From Burkholderiales bacterium (lineage in GTDB: Bacteria > Pseudomonadota > Gammaproteobacteria > Burkholderiales > SG8-41), in NCBI GenBank assembly GCA_019744975.1, contig JAIETP010000006.1, positions 81,563 through 145,562 on the forward strand: a DNA stretch of 64,000 nucleotides, given 5' to 3'. Position 1 is the first letter of the stretch; each line of letters starts with the position of its first letter. Shown here in pieces: positions 24,855 to 33,477 of this stretch. Both the position numbers and the translations under genes were made by a program. The notes beneath the pieces were generated by a model. It made no database searches. It had not been told where the DNA came from and was given only the letters and a program-made list of their open reading frames with translations.

Positions 24855-26003
24855 TCAAGGCACGGAATGCGCGACAAACATCCGCGCCAGCAGCTTGCGA
24901 TAACAATCAGGCAACGCATGGTGGGCATCGATGAATTCGGTGGCCGTGCAACCGTGCAGCTCCGACGGACCGGCATCGAACAGCGGGATGTCCTGTTGTT
25001 GTGCCCAGCCCTGCAATACCGCCTTGGTTCTGGCCAGGCTTGCACCGCTGTGCGCTGATGCGGCGAGCCGGGCATCCAGTCCGGGCAGCAAGGGCGGCAT
25101 GAACAAAACCACGCGCACACCACGCGCCCGGGCACGGCGCAACAGAACACCCAGATGATCCAGCAAGCCGGCATCGGGCTGCCCCGCCGTGTTTGCCAGT
25201 GCCCGCGCATATTGCGACGAAGCGCTCGCAGCCTGCGCCAGCACGCCGGGCGCCCTCGCCGCCGTGATCCGTTTCTGATCAGCGAAGGTCGCGCTGCCGT
25301 CAAAACGGAAACCGACGCACTGCCCGCGAAAAGTGGTGTCGTAATCCCGCGCCGTCAGCCCATCAATACAAGGGTACGGTTCGCCCGCTGGCGCGACAAA
25401 AAACTGCCGCGCCGTGCCTGAGGGTTGCGTCGAATCTGCGATTTCGCCGAGGATTTCTGCCAGATGGGTGATGCGCGGCAGGCTCAGCGCCTCGCGCAGC
25501 TGCGCAGCCACAGACGGTGCCGCAGGCGGCGCCACAGCGGCTGCAGACAAGTCCGTCGGCCCCGGCGCATTCCCCTCGTAGACAAAACCCAAAGCCCAGT
25601 CGAGCGGGATCACCAGCCAGCGCACCTGCCCGCTCCAGTGGTCCACCACATAACCGGCTTCACCGATCACCGAAGGCAGCGGATTGCCGGTCTGGGCAAA
25701 GTTGTAGGCCCTGAGCCCGGCGGGGAATGCATCGGCGGTGATGCTCATCGCCGTCGAAGAACCGAACACCAGCGTATTGATTTCCGCCAGCCGGTCATTG
25801 GCGCGCAGGGTTTTGAACGCACGGTTGCTGGTGATCGGTGGCGCAAAGGTCACGCCCCGGGTTTCCTGTTGCCACTGGCTCGCCAGCCGGTTTTTGTCAT
25901 GGCGGTAATCATTGCCGATCAGCACCAGATTCAGCGCTACGACCGGCGCCAGCAGCGCCAGGCATCCGCCAATCACCCATCCCGTGTATGCGCGCGGTGA
26001 CAT
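24855..26003 (-). CDS. SGNH/AlgJ-like hydrolase partner of MBOAT
   Basis: The 382-residue protein has one N-terminal membrane helix (GWVIGGCLALLAPVVALNL), then a periplasmic domain with a GDSL-like block (TLVFGSSTAMSI) and a C-terminal Asp-x-x-His block (FIDAHHALPDCYRKLL). Together these fit the SGNH-fold proteins paired with MBOAT acyltransferases, such as AlgJ/AlgX relatives. Its ATG at 26003 overlaps the MBOAT stop. A longer in-frame extension to 26849 runs inside the MBOAT gene and is a shadow. Probable role: O-acetylation of an exported glycan. Confidence 0.82.
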   Translation of the reverse strand: MSPRAYTGWVIGGCLALLAPVVALNLVLIGNDYRHDKNRLASQWQQETRGVTFAPPITSNRAFKTLRANDRLAEINTLVFGSSTAMSITADAFPAGLRAYNFAQTGNPLPSVIGEAGYVVDHWSGQVRWLVIPLDWALGFVYEGNAPGPTDLSAAAVAPPAAPSVAAQLREALSLPRITHLAEILGEIADSTQPSGTARQFFVAPAGEPYPCIDGLTARDYDTTFRGQCVGFRFDGSATFADQKRITAARAPGVLAQAASASSQYARALANTAGQPDAGLLDHLGVLLRRARARGVRVVLFMPPLLPGLDARLAASAHSGASLARTKAVLQGWAQQQDIPLFDAGPSELHGCTATEFIDAHHALPDCYRKLLARMFVAHSVP

Positions 26004-27556
26004 CAGAATTGAAAATACAGAAACTCGGAATGCCGGCCGAGATTGACGATCACCGCCAGCATCAGCGCCAGCGTCAGCAGCGCCCAGGGCAGTGAAATGC
26101 GCCAGCGGATGCGCGACGGCGCCTCGTTCAGCACGCCCAGTGCCGGCTTCGCCGCCGCCATGATTTGCTGGGTGTTCGGTGCCAGCCAGACGATCAGCAG
26201 CAGGATCCAGATCCAGTTCAGCACCCCCGTGCGCGGCAGCGCCGGTGTTGCGCCGAATGTAATCCCCAGCGCAGCCAGTGCCGCACCAATGCCACCCGCT
26301 CTGGCAAACCAGGCTTCGGGCAACACCAGGCCATTCAAACCGGCCATCGCGCGCAGGATCGCCATCGCCGATTCCACATCCGGCGCGCGGAACAGCACCC
26401 AGCCGATCACCACGGCGACAAATGTCAGCAGGCAAGCGGCACGACGGCCCCAGGGCGTCGATTGGTGCAGGTTGTGGCCGAGGCTGCGGCGAAATTCGCG
26501 CCAGCCGTGATTGATCACCAGGTACAGGCCGTGCAATGCGCCCCACAACACGAAGGTCCAGCCCGCGCCGTGCCACAGCCCGCCCAGCAACATGGTCAGC
26601 AGCAGATTGATATAACGCCGGGTCCGGCTCTTGCGATTGCCGCCCAGCGGCACATACAGATAATCGCGCAGGAAGCGCGACAGCGTCATGTGCCAGCGTC
26701 GCCAGAAATCGATCATGTTCACCGCCTTGTACGGTGAATGAAAATTCACCGGCAGGCGCACGCCGAACAGCAGCGACAAGCCGACCGCCATGTCGGAATA
26801 CCCGGAGAAATCGAAATACAGCTGGAAGGTGTAGGCCAGTGCGCCGCACCAGGCTTCGAGGAAAGTCAGCGTCACGCCGGCGCCCGGCGCATCAAACACC
26901 GGCCCCACGTACGGCGCCACGCCGTCGGCAATCAGCACTTTCTTGGCCAGGCCGAGCACAAACAGCGTCAGGCCGGCCGCGATCAGATCGTACTGCGGCC
27001 GGTAAATTTCGCGCTGCGCGAACTGCGGCATCATTTCGCCGTGGTGCAGGATCGGTCCGGCGATCAGGTGCGGAAAATAGGTCACGAACAGCCCGTAATG
27101 CACCAGATTGTATTCACGCGCCTTGCCCTGGTGGGCGTCGACCAGGAAGGCGATCTGGGTGAAAGTGAAAAACGAAATGCCCAGTGGAAGGATGATTTCG
27201 CCAAAACTCAGGCCGCTGCCGGTCAGCGCGTTGTAGTTGCTGAGGAAAAAATTCGCGTACTTGTAATAGGCGAGCAATGCGAGGTTGGCAATGACGGCCA
27301 GGGTCAGCAGGCGGAAACTGCGGCGGGTGTCACCCGCCGCCTGCGCCCGCGCGATGGCGCTGCCGGCGCTGAAGTTGCACAGAATCGATACCAACAGCAA
27401 CGCAACATAGGCCGGACTCCACCAGCCGTAAAAAAACAGCGAAGCGATTGCCAGCCAGCCCGCCGCCAGTTTGGCGCTGACCCGCCCCAGCCCGAAGAAC
27501 ACCAGCAGCGTCAGCGGCAGGAACAGGAAAATGAAGGCGTGGGAGCTGAAGAGCAT
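26003..27556 (-). CDS. MBOAT O-acyltransferase (AlgI-like)
   Basis: The 517-residue polytopic protein begins MLFSSHAFIFLFLPLTLLVF and has YFPHLIAGPILHHGEM, FWRRWHMTLSRFLRDYLYVP and LLGGLWHGAGWTFVLWG, where the last His matches the catalytic His of AlgI. It should pass acetyl groups across the inner membrane to the SGNH partner encoded next. The 5' side is a 7-bp-repeat hairpin: AGTCACC ends 7 bases before the ATG, and no Shine-Dalgarno sequence is visible. Confidence 0.92.
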   Translation of the reverse strand: MLFSSHAFIFLFLPLTLLVFFGLGRVSAKLAAGWLAIASLFFYGWWSPAYVALLLVSILCNFSAGSAIARAQAAGDTRRSFRLLTLAVIANLALLAYYKYANFFLSNYNALTGSGLSFGEIILPLGISFFTFTQIAFLVDAHQGKAREYNLVHYGLFVTYFPHLIAGPILHHGEMMPQFAQREIYRPQYDLIAAGLTLFVLGLAKKVLIADGVAPYVGPVFDAPGAGVTLTFLEAWCGALAYTFQLYFDFSGYSDMAVGLSLLFGVRLPVNFHSPYKAVNMIDFWRRWHMTLSRFLRDYLYVPLGGNRKSRTRRYINLLLTMLLGGLWHGAGWTFVLWGALHGLYLVINHGWREFRRSLGHNLHQSTPWGRRAACLLTFVAVVIGWVLFRAPDVESAMAILRAMAGLNGLVLPEAWFARAGGIGAALAALGITFGATPALPRTGVLNWIWILLLIVWLAPNTQQIMAAAKPALGVLNEAPSRIRWRISLPWALLTLALMLAVIVNLGRHSEFLYFQF

Positions 27557-27563
27557 TTTTTCG

Positions 27564-27643
27564 GGTGACTGGTGATTGGTAACTGGTAATTGGTGGCGCG
27601 ATGCGCCTTTACCAATTACCAGTCACCATTTACCAATTACCGC
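27564..27643. repeat. 7-bp repeat hairpin between wecE-like stop and MBOAT start
   Basis: Direct units GGTGACT, GGTGATT, GGTAACT and GGTAATT (27564-27591) are followed by GGCGCGATGCGCC as a loop-proximal palindrome, then inverted units ACCAATT, ACCAGTC, ACCATTT and ACCAATT to about 27643. It fills the whole intergenic gap and supplies the TAA stop of the wecE-like gene. Confidence 0.9.
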
Positions 27644-28776
27644 CTTTCAAAGAACTGCCGAACTGTCGCAGTAATCTTCCGCACCTCGTCTTCCCCGAGG
27701 CCGTAGTACAGCGGCAGCCGCACCAGGCGGTCGGCGAGGTTTTCGGTGACCGGCAACGCACCCCCAGTGCGGCCGAACTTGCGGCCTGCGGGCGACGCAT
27801 GCAGCGGCACATAATGGAACACCGCGTGCACTCCGGCCGTCTTCAAGTGGGCCAGCAGCGGACCACGCTCGGCGGCGGTGCGGGTGAACAGATAGAACAT
27901 GTGGCCATTGCCGGACACGCCTTCGGGCTCGACCTGCGGCAAGGTGAGCAGGCCTTCATCGGCCAGATCCTGCAGCGCTTCGCGGTAAACCGCACACAGC
28001 TGCTGGCGCCGCGCGATGATGGATTCGGCGCGTTCGAGCTGGGCCCACAGGAAGGCGCCGATCAGCTCGCTGGGCAGGAACGACGAACCAATGTCCACCC
28101 AGGTGTATTTATCGACTTCGCCACGGAAAAATTTCGAGCGGTTGGTGCCTTTCTCGCGGATGATCTCGGCCCGTTCGACCAGCGCGGCATCATTGACCAG
28201 CAGTGCGCCGCCCTCGCCGCTGATGACGTTTTTGGTTTCATGGAACGACAGGCAGCCGAGGTGGCCGATCGCGCCCGGCCGCCGGCCCTTGTACTCCGAG
28301 AGCACTGCCTGCGCCGCATCCTCCACCACCAGCAGCCGGCGGCGATGCGCGATGTCCATGATCTGATCCATTTCGCAGGCGACGCCGGCATAGTGCACTG
28401 GCACGATGGCGCGGGTTTTCGCGGTGATTGCCGCTTCGATCAGTTTCTCGTCGAGGTTCAGCGTGTCCGGTCGGATGTCGACAAACACCGGCACAGCACC
28501 GCGCAGCACAAAAGCGTTGGCCGTCGAGACGAAGGTGTACGAGGGCATGATGACTTCGTCGCCGGGCTGGATGTCGCAGAGCATTGCCGCCATTTCCAGT
28601 GCCGCGGTGCAGGAATGTGTCAGCAGTGCGCGTTTCGCGCCGAGTTTCTGCTCCAGCCAGCGATGGCACAGCCTGGTGTAATGTCCGTCGCCCGACAAAT
28701 GGCCGCGCGCCACCGCATCGGCGATGTACTCCAGCTCGGGGCCGATGGTGAAGGGTTTGTTGAAGGGGATGGTCAT
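27637..28776 (-). CDS. wecE: dTDP-4-amino-4,6-dideoxygalactose transaminase (WecE-like)
   Basis: The 379-residue protein is a PLP-dependent DegT/DnrJ/EryC1 family enzyme. IPFNKPFTIGPELEYIADAV, GDGHYTRLCHRWLE, VIMPSYTFVSTANAFVLRG, VEDAAQAVLSEYKG and the PLP lysine in SFHETKN match WecE/RffA closely. It transfers an amino group from glutamate to dTDP-4-keto-6-deoxyglucose, giving dTDP-Fuc4N. The WecD-like acetyltransferase three genes upstream supports this. RmlA/B-type genes for the substrate are not in the window. It overlaps the methyltransferase stop (ATGA). Confidence 0.92.
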   Translation of the reverse strand: MTIPFNKPFTIGPELEYIADAVARGHLSGDGHYTRLCHRWLEQKLGAKRALLTHSCTAALEMAAMLCDIQPGDEVIMPSYTFVSTANAFVLRGAVPVFVDIRPDTLNLDEKLIEAAITAKTRAIVPVHYAGVACEMDQIMDIAHRRRLLVVEDAAQAVLSEYKGRRPGAIGHLGCLSFHETKNVISGEGGALLVNDAALVERAEIIREKGTNRSKFFRGEVDKYTWVDIGSSFLPSELIGAFLWAQLERAESIIARRQQLCAVYREALQDLADEGLLTLPQVEPEGVSGNGHMFYLFTRTAAERGPLLAHLKTAGVHAVFHYVPLHASPAGRKFGRTGGALPVTENLADRLVRLPLYYGLGEDEVRKITATVRQFFERR

Positions 28777-29645
28777 AACGGACGCCGGGCCACCGCAAGC
28801 AATGAACCACCGAAGGGCAGCGACAAGCCGGCGCGGATCAGCAGGCGTTCCGCGTCAAGCGCACGCTCCAGCAGCGCATTGCTCACGGCGCCGATGCGCA
28901 ATTCGGCCAGCGGATCGTAATCGGGCGCGGCAGTGCGGCGGGTCAGTCGGGATAACATCATCAATGGCAGCAGCGCGGAAACAAAGGAAGTCATTTTAAC
29001 GATCTCACAGCCCGCCCGCGCGAGCTTCTGCCGCAGTTCGCCCGCGGTATAACGCCGCACATGGTGGGCGCGCACGTCGTACTCGCTCCACAGGAAGGGA
29101 TGCTGCGGCACGGTCAGCAGCAGGCTGCCGCCGGGACGCAGTGCGCGGTACATCTCCATCAGCACGGTTTCGTCCTCGGCGATGTGTTCGATGACGTCGA
29201 AGGCGCCGATGACATCGAACTCGCGGTCGAAAGGCATGCGCCGCGCATCCATCTGCAAAAACGCCGCTTGCGGCACGCGGGCGGCGGCAAACTGCAGGCC
29301 TTCGGTCTGCGCTTCGGTGGCGCTGAGCCGCGCCTGCGGAAACGCCGCGGCCACGCCCTGCAGTACATAACCGGTGCCGCAGCCAACCTCGAGAAAATCG
29401 GTGAACGCCGGCGCCTGGCGCTGCAGCGCCCAGACGATCAGCCGGTTGCGCGCGCGGAACCAGAAATTACGCGATTCCAGTACGGCCAGCTCGGCGAACA
29501 GCGCCGGATCAAAACCTTCGGCTTGCGCGGCCAGTTCCGGCGCGAGGGCGATGAAGCCCGCGCGTTGCTGCGGCCGGTAGCCGCAGGCGCTGCAATCCCA
29601 GGCTGCTGCAGACAACACCGTGCCGCAGCCCGGGCATAACCTCAA
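28773..29645 (-). CDS. Methyltransferase with N-terminal zinc-ribbon-like motif
   Basis: The protein has about 290 residues: CPGCG and CSACGY (4-Cys ribbon) in the first 25, then a class I methyltransferase domain with LEVGCGTGYVLQGV, GAFDVIEHIAEDE and LRPGGSLLLTVPQHPFLW. The start is taken as the TTG at 29645, whose TGA overlap (TTGA) with the upstream stop mirrors the rest of the operon; no ATG or GTG lies closer to the Cys motif. A lipid-linked or nucleotide-sugar substrate is likely from context, but unproven. Confidence 0.8.
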   Translation of the reverse strand: MRLCPGCGTVLSAAAWDCSACGYRPQQRAGFIALAPELAAQAEGFDPALFAELAVLESRNFWFRARNRLIVWALQRQAPAFTDFLEVGCGTGYVLQGVAAAFPQARLSATEAQTEGLQFAAARVPQAAFLQMDARRMPFDREFDVIGAFDVIEHIAEDETVLMEMYRALRPGGSLLLTVPQHPFLWSEYDVRAHHVRRYTAGELRQKLARAGCEIVKMTSFVSALLPLMMLSRLTRRTAAPDYDPLAELRIGAVSNALLERALDAERLLIRAGLSLPFGGSLLAVARRPL

Positions 29646-30004
29646 CCCTGGCTCCCGACGATGATGCCGGCGGTAATCAACACCAGTCCGGCAATCTTCC
29701 AGGCATTCACCGGCTCGTGGAACACCAGCGCACTCAGCACCAGCACCAGCACAAAGGCCAGGCTCATGAAGGGATAGGCGTGCGACAGTTCCAGCTTGGT
29801 CATGGCAGCCATCCACGACACCACCGCCAGCAGGCCCGCTGCCAGCGCCGAAATCACCCAGGGATTGACCAGCAGCTTGGCCAGGAACCAGAGGCGGTCG
29901 GGTGTCTCCAGCGGAAATGCCCCGGCGGCGACGACCTGCCACTTGATCACGATCTGGCTGTAAACAGTCAGAAAAATAGTAATAAAAACAAATAGATAGC
30001 TCAT
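29642..30004 (-). CDS. Small EamA/SMR-type transporter (ArnE/ArnF-like)
   Basis: The 120-residue protein has four predicted membrane helices. The second half, ELSHAYPFMSLAFVLVLVL and FHEPVNAWKIAGLVLITAG, matches ArnE/ArnF in the position of the AYP and HEPV motifs. ArnE and ArnF flip undecaprenyl-phosphate-L-Ara4N. Here, beside an ArnC-like GT2 and Fuc4N genes, flipping of another lipid-linked amino sugar is likely. The ATG at 30004 overlaps the upstream stop (ATGA). A single gene implies a homodimer rather than the ArnE/F pair. Confidence 0.85.
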   Translation of the reverse strand: MSYLFVFITIFLTVYSQIVIKWQVVAAGAFPLETPDRLWFLAKLLVNPWVISALAAGLLAVVSWMAAMTKLELSHAYPFMSLAFVLVLVLSALVFHEPVNAWKIAGLVLITAGIIVGSQG

Positions 30005-30666
30005 GTCGTCCACCGGTGATAAACATCGACGGGTTGCCGGAAACGAAATCCCAGCGTCGCATACAGATTGGCCGCGGCGACATTGGCGGCGGAAATCGAA
30101 CTGCTCAGTTCAGCATGCCGGCGGAAGAGGTCATCACACACTGCCGTCCACAGGTGTTTGGCGATGCCGCGCCCGCGCGATGCCGCAGCCATTGCATGCA
30201 GCACCAGGCGCCCGCCATCCACCGCGATGAACCCGGCCGGCTGTCCCTCGAACATCAGGCCATAAACATTTCCTGCGGCGTGTAACTGGCGCAACCAGTT
30301 GTCGTAACGCAAATCGGCCTGCGCCGCGGATAAATGAAAATCGCGATGGAAGCGGCCGTGGCGGAATGCACCATGGCAAATCGCCAGCACTGCGTCGAGT
30401 GTGCTGTCGCGCGAAAACCGCGCACGGGCATCCGGATGTCCGGTAAACCGCTCGCGTGTGCAAAACGGCTCGATCAGCGTGTCGCAGTAATAAAATCCGT
30501 GCTGGTGCAGCAGCGCCTTCGACGCCAGCGCATCGACCTTGACGCTGTAATGCCCGGGGCGGCGCGCGGCTTCCTGCAGCGCGTCGGCATCCAGCCCGTC
30601 GATTTCAAAACAGTCACGGCCGAAGGCCGCGCTGTCCCACTCAATGCGCCGGATCGCGGGGTGCAT
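30001..30666 (-). CDS. wecD: GNAT acetyltransferase (WecD-like, dTDP-Fuc4N N-acetyltransferase)
   Basis: The 221-residue protein starts IRRIEWDSAAFGRDCFEI, which parallels the beginning of WecD. It contains a WecD-like lead domain (ALLHQHGFYYCDTLIE) and a GNAT domain with the acetyl-CoA loop AASRGRGIAKHLW and the late NLYATLGFRFR. WecD acetylates the 4-amino group of dTDP-Fuc4N, the product of WecE, whose homologue lies in the same operon. It overlaps the GT2 gene by 26 bases. Assignment to this specific sugar is strong but inferred. Confidence 0.85.
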   Translation of the reverse strand: MHPAIRRIEWDSAAFGRDCFEIDGLDADALQEAARRPGHYSVKVDALASKALLHQHGFYYCDTLIEPFCTRERFTGHPDARARFSRDSTLDAVLAICHGAFRHGRFHRDFHLSAAQADLRYDNWLRQLHAAGNVYGLMFEGQPAGFIAVDGGRLVLHAMAAASRGRGIAKHLWTAVCDDLFRRHAELSSSISAANVAAANLYATLGFRFRQPVDVYHRWTT

Positions 30667-31600
30667 AATCGAACGTCGTGTTCATCACGATATACAGCGG
30701 CCGCTTCTTGGCTTCGTCGAAGGTCTTGCCCAGGTAAATCCCCAGCATGCCGAGGATACTGATGGTAATGCCGCCGATGAAATACACCGACACCATCAGG
30801 CTCGGCCAGCCCATCACCGGCGAACCGTAGAACAGCGCACGCAGCAGGATGTAGAGCCCGGCGGCGAATGACAGCATGGACATCACAAAACCGAAACGCA
30901 CGGCAAGGCGCAGCGGTTTGTCGGAGTAGGCGATGATGGTGTCCATCGCGAGTTTCCACAGCTTGCCGAAGGTATAGGTGGAACGCCCTTCATGGCGCTC
31001 GGCATGGCTGACTTCGATGCTGGCGGTGGGGAAACCCATCCAGTTCACCAGCCCGCTGAAAAAGCGCAGTTGCTCGCGCATGCTGCGGCAGGCCAGCACC
31101 ACCTTGCGCGAAATGATGCGGAAGTTGCCGGCGGCGCTGTCGTAATCGGTATCGGCGAGCCAGCTCAGCAACAGGTAAAAACACCAGGACGAAAAACGTT
31201 TCAGCAGGCCGTCAGTGCGGCCGCCGCGGCGCGCCAGCACCACGTCGTAACCTTCCTGCGCCTTGGCGTAGAGGCGCGGGATTTCTTCGGGACGGTCCTG
31301 CAGGTCGCAGTCCATCACCACCACCCAGTCGCCCGCGGCCACGTCGAGGCCCGCGGTAATGCCGTAGTGCTGGCCGAAATTGCGGCTGAACTGCAGGCCT
31401 TTGACGCGCGGATCAGCAGCGGCCAGCGTACGGATGATTTGCCATGACCGGTCGCCGCCGCAATCTTCGACCAATACGATTTCAAAATCCCGTGTCACTG
31501 GTTCAATCGCCGCCACCAGCCGGCGATAGAGTTCATCGAGGCAGCCCTCGGCCTTGTAGACGGGGATCACGACAGAAAGGTGTGTGGAAAGCGAGGGCAT
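30641..31600 (-). CDS. ArnC/GtrB-type polyprenyl-phosphate glycosyltransferase (GT2)
   Basis: The 319-residue protein has a GT2 domain (LSVVIPVYKAEGCLDELYR, VVMDCDLQDRPEEIP) and two C-terminal membrane helices at about residues 235-295. FSRNFGQHYGITAGLD and HAERHEGRSTYTF are shared with ArnC and GtrB. Such enzymes load a single sugar onto undecaprenyl phosphate on the cytoplasmic side. It lies 6 bases downstream of msbA and overlaps the wecD-like gene, giving a complete load-flip-transfer set with the SMR and GT-C genes. Confidence 0.9.
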   Translation of the reverse strand: MPSLSTHLSVVIPVYKAEGCLDELYRRLVAAIEPVTRDFEIVLVEDCGGDRSWQIIRTLAAADPRVKGLQFSRNFGQHYGITAGLDVAAGDWVVVMDCDLQDRPEEIPRLYAKAQEGYDVVLARRGGRTDGLLKRFSSWCFYLLLSWLADTDYDSAAGNFRIISRKVVLACRSMREQLRFFSGLVNWMGFPTASIEVSHAERHEGRSTYTFGKLWKLAMDTIIAYSDKPLRLAVRFGFVMSMLSFAAGLYILLRALFYGSPVMGWPSLMVSVYFIGGITISILGMLGIYLGKTFDEAKKRPLYIVMNTTFDYAPRDPAH

Positions 31601-31606
31601 GGCGGG

Positions 31607-33349
31607 TCAGCTCTCCGTAGTTGCGAGGAACTGGTTGCGGTAGAGCTGCGCATATTTGCCTTCACGCGCCAGCAGTTCGGCATGGCTGCCGCTTTCGGCG
31701 ATACGTCCCGCATCCAGCACCACGATGCGGTGAGCCTTCTCGATGGTCGACAAGCGGTGCGCGATGACCAGCGTGGTGCGCCCGCGCATCAGCACTTCGA
31801 GCGCAGCCTGCACATGGCGTTCCGATTCGGTATCCAGCGCCGAAGTTGCCTCGTCGAGAATCAGCACCGGCGCGTTTTTCAGCAACGCACGCGCGATCGC
31901 CAGGCGCTGGCGCTGGCCGCCGGAGAGTTTGACGCCGTTTTCGCCGACCATGGTGTCGAGCCCGCCGGGCATCTGCTTGATGAATTCCATCGCATGCGCG
32001 GCCTCGGCCGCGGCGATGATCTCGGCGCGCGACAACTTGTTCATCACACCATAGGCAATGTTCGCCGCCACCGTGTCGTTGAACAGCACCACGTCCTGGC
32101 TGACCAGCGCAATATTGGCGCGCAGCGCGGCGAGTTTCAGATCGGAAATGTCATGACCGTCGAGCAGGATGCGCCCGCCAGTGGGGGTGTAGAAACGCGG
32201 CACCAGGTTGGCCAGCGTGGTTTTACCGCTGCCGGACGCGCCGACCAGCGCCACGGTTTCGCCCGGCGCGATCGCGAGGTCGATGCCGTCCAGCGCATGG
32301 CGGCCATCGGTGCCATAGGCAAATGACACGCGTTCGAAACGGATTTCACCACGCGCACGGCCCGGATCCGCGGTGCCGGTGTCGGGCTCCCCCGCCTGGT
32401 CGATCAGCGCGAACACGCTTTCCGCGGCGGCCAGGCCGCGCTGCAGCGGTTCATTGACGCTGGTCACGCGTTTCAGCGGGGCGGTCAGCATCAGCATCGC
32501 GGTGATGAACGAGACAAAGCCGCCGACGGTGATCTGCGCGGTGTTCGACTGCTGCGTGGCGAGGTAGACGATGGTCGCCAGCGCCAGCGCCGCGATGAAC
32601 TGCACGATGGGTACGCTGGCCGCAGCCGCCGCCACCTGCTTCATCAGCTGGCGGCGCACGCTGTTGGCCTGCGCGTCAAAACGCTGTTGTTCATAATCCT
32701 GCCCGCCGAACAGCTTGACCACGCGGTGACCCTCAATAGTCTCCTGGATCACCTGGGTCATGTCGCCCATCTGCTGCTGGACTTCGCGGCTGGAGTTGCG
32801 CAGGCGCACGCTGATCACCCGCACCACCAGCACGATGACGGGCGCCATCACCAGCGCGAGCAATGTCAGCTTCCAGTTCAGCCAGAACATCCAGCCCAAG
32901 AGGCCGATGATCACCAGCGTGTCCTTGAACACGGCGGTCAGCACGCTGGTCGCGGCGGTGGTCACCTGCATCACATCAAAAGTCAGCTTGGAAATCAGGT
33001 TGCCCGAAGTCTGGTCATCGTAATAACGCGCCGGCAGGGTCAGCAGTTTGCGGAACATCACGCCGCGCAAATCCATCACCAGCCGGTTACCCACCCAGGA
33101 CAGCGCGAACTGCGCCACGTATTCGGCAAAGCCCCGGATCACGAACAGGCCGAGGATGAACACCGGCGTCCAGCGGATCACCGCCTCGTTTTTTTCGACG
33201 AACACGCCGTCGAGCAGGGGCTTCAGCAATGCCGGCAGCGCCGGTTCGGTGGCGGCGACGATGATGATGCCCAGCACACCCAGGGCAAACACCCGCCAGT
33301 ACGGCCGCACATGGCGTACCAGTCGCAAATAGAGCGCCGTGCCGGACAT
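31607..33349 (-). CDS. msbA: Lipid A export ABC transporter MsbA
   Basis: The 580-residue half-transporter has six membrane helices then an ATPase domain with VGASGSGKTTL (Walker A), LSGGQRQRLAIARALL (signature) and VLILDEATSALD (Walker B). Length and features match MsbA (about 582), which flips core-lipid A across the inner membrane. The ATG at 33349 gives the family length; an upstream extension to 33403 is unlikely. Being first in an operon of glycan-decoration genes suggests the decoration concerns LPS. Confidence 0.93.
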   Translation of the reverse strand: MSGTALYLRLVRHVRPYWRVFALGVLGIIIVAATEPALPALLKPLLDGVFVEKNEAVIRWTPVFILGLFVIRGFAEYVAQFALSWVGNRLVMDLRGVMFRKLLTLPARYYDDQTSGNLISKLTFDVMQVTTAATSVLTAVFKDTLVIIGLLGWMFWLNWKLTLLALVMAPVIVLVVRVISVRLRNSSREVQQQMGDMTQVIQETIEGHRVVKLFGGQDYEQQRFDAQANSVRRQLMKQVAAAAASVPIVQFIAALALATIVYLATQQSNTAQITVGGFVSFITAMLMLTAPLKRVTSVNEPLQRGLAAAESVFALIDQAGEPDTGTADPGRARGEIRFERVSFAYGTDGRHALDGIDLAIAPGETVALVGASGSGKTTLANLVPRFYTPTGGRILLDGHDISDLKLAALRANIALVSQDVVLFNDTVAANIAYGVMNKLSRAEIIAAAEAAHAMEFIKQMPGGLDTMVGENGVKLSGGQRQRLAIARALLKNAPVLILDEATSALDTESERHVQAALEVLMRGRTTLVIAHRLSTIEKAHRIVVLDAGRIAESGSHAELLAREGKYAQLYRNQFLATTES

Positions 33350-33429
33350 CGTTTTCACAGGGCGAAAGATAGCAAACTTTTGATAATAAAGAAAAAGCTG
33401 CACGATACCGGATGCTGGCGCGCACCATA

Positions 33430-33456
33430 AAAAAGCCGCGCAAAGCGCGGCTTTTT
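33430..33456 (-). terminator. Rho-independent terminator
   Basis: AAAAAGCCGCGC, an AAA loop and GCGCGGCTTTTTT form a strong stem flanked by A and T runs, so it can end transcription in either direction. It lies just past the btuB-like stop and before the msbA start. Confidence 0.9.
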
Positions 33457-33477
33457 CAGCTTATTGCGACGGCCGGT

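Noticed and set aside
26004..26849. N-terminal extension of the SGNH-protein frame
   Set aside because: It runs inside the MBOAT gene and has no family features; the ATG at 26003 overlaps the MBOAT stop.
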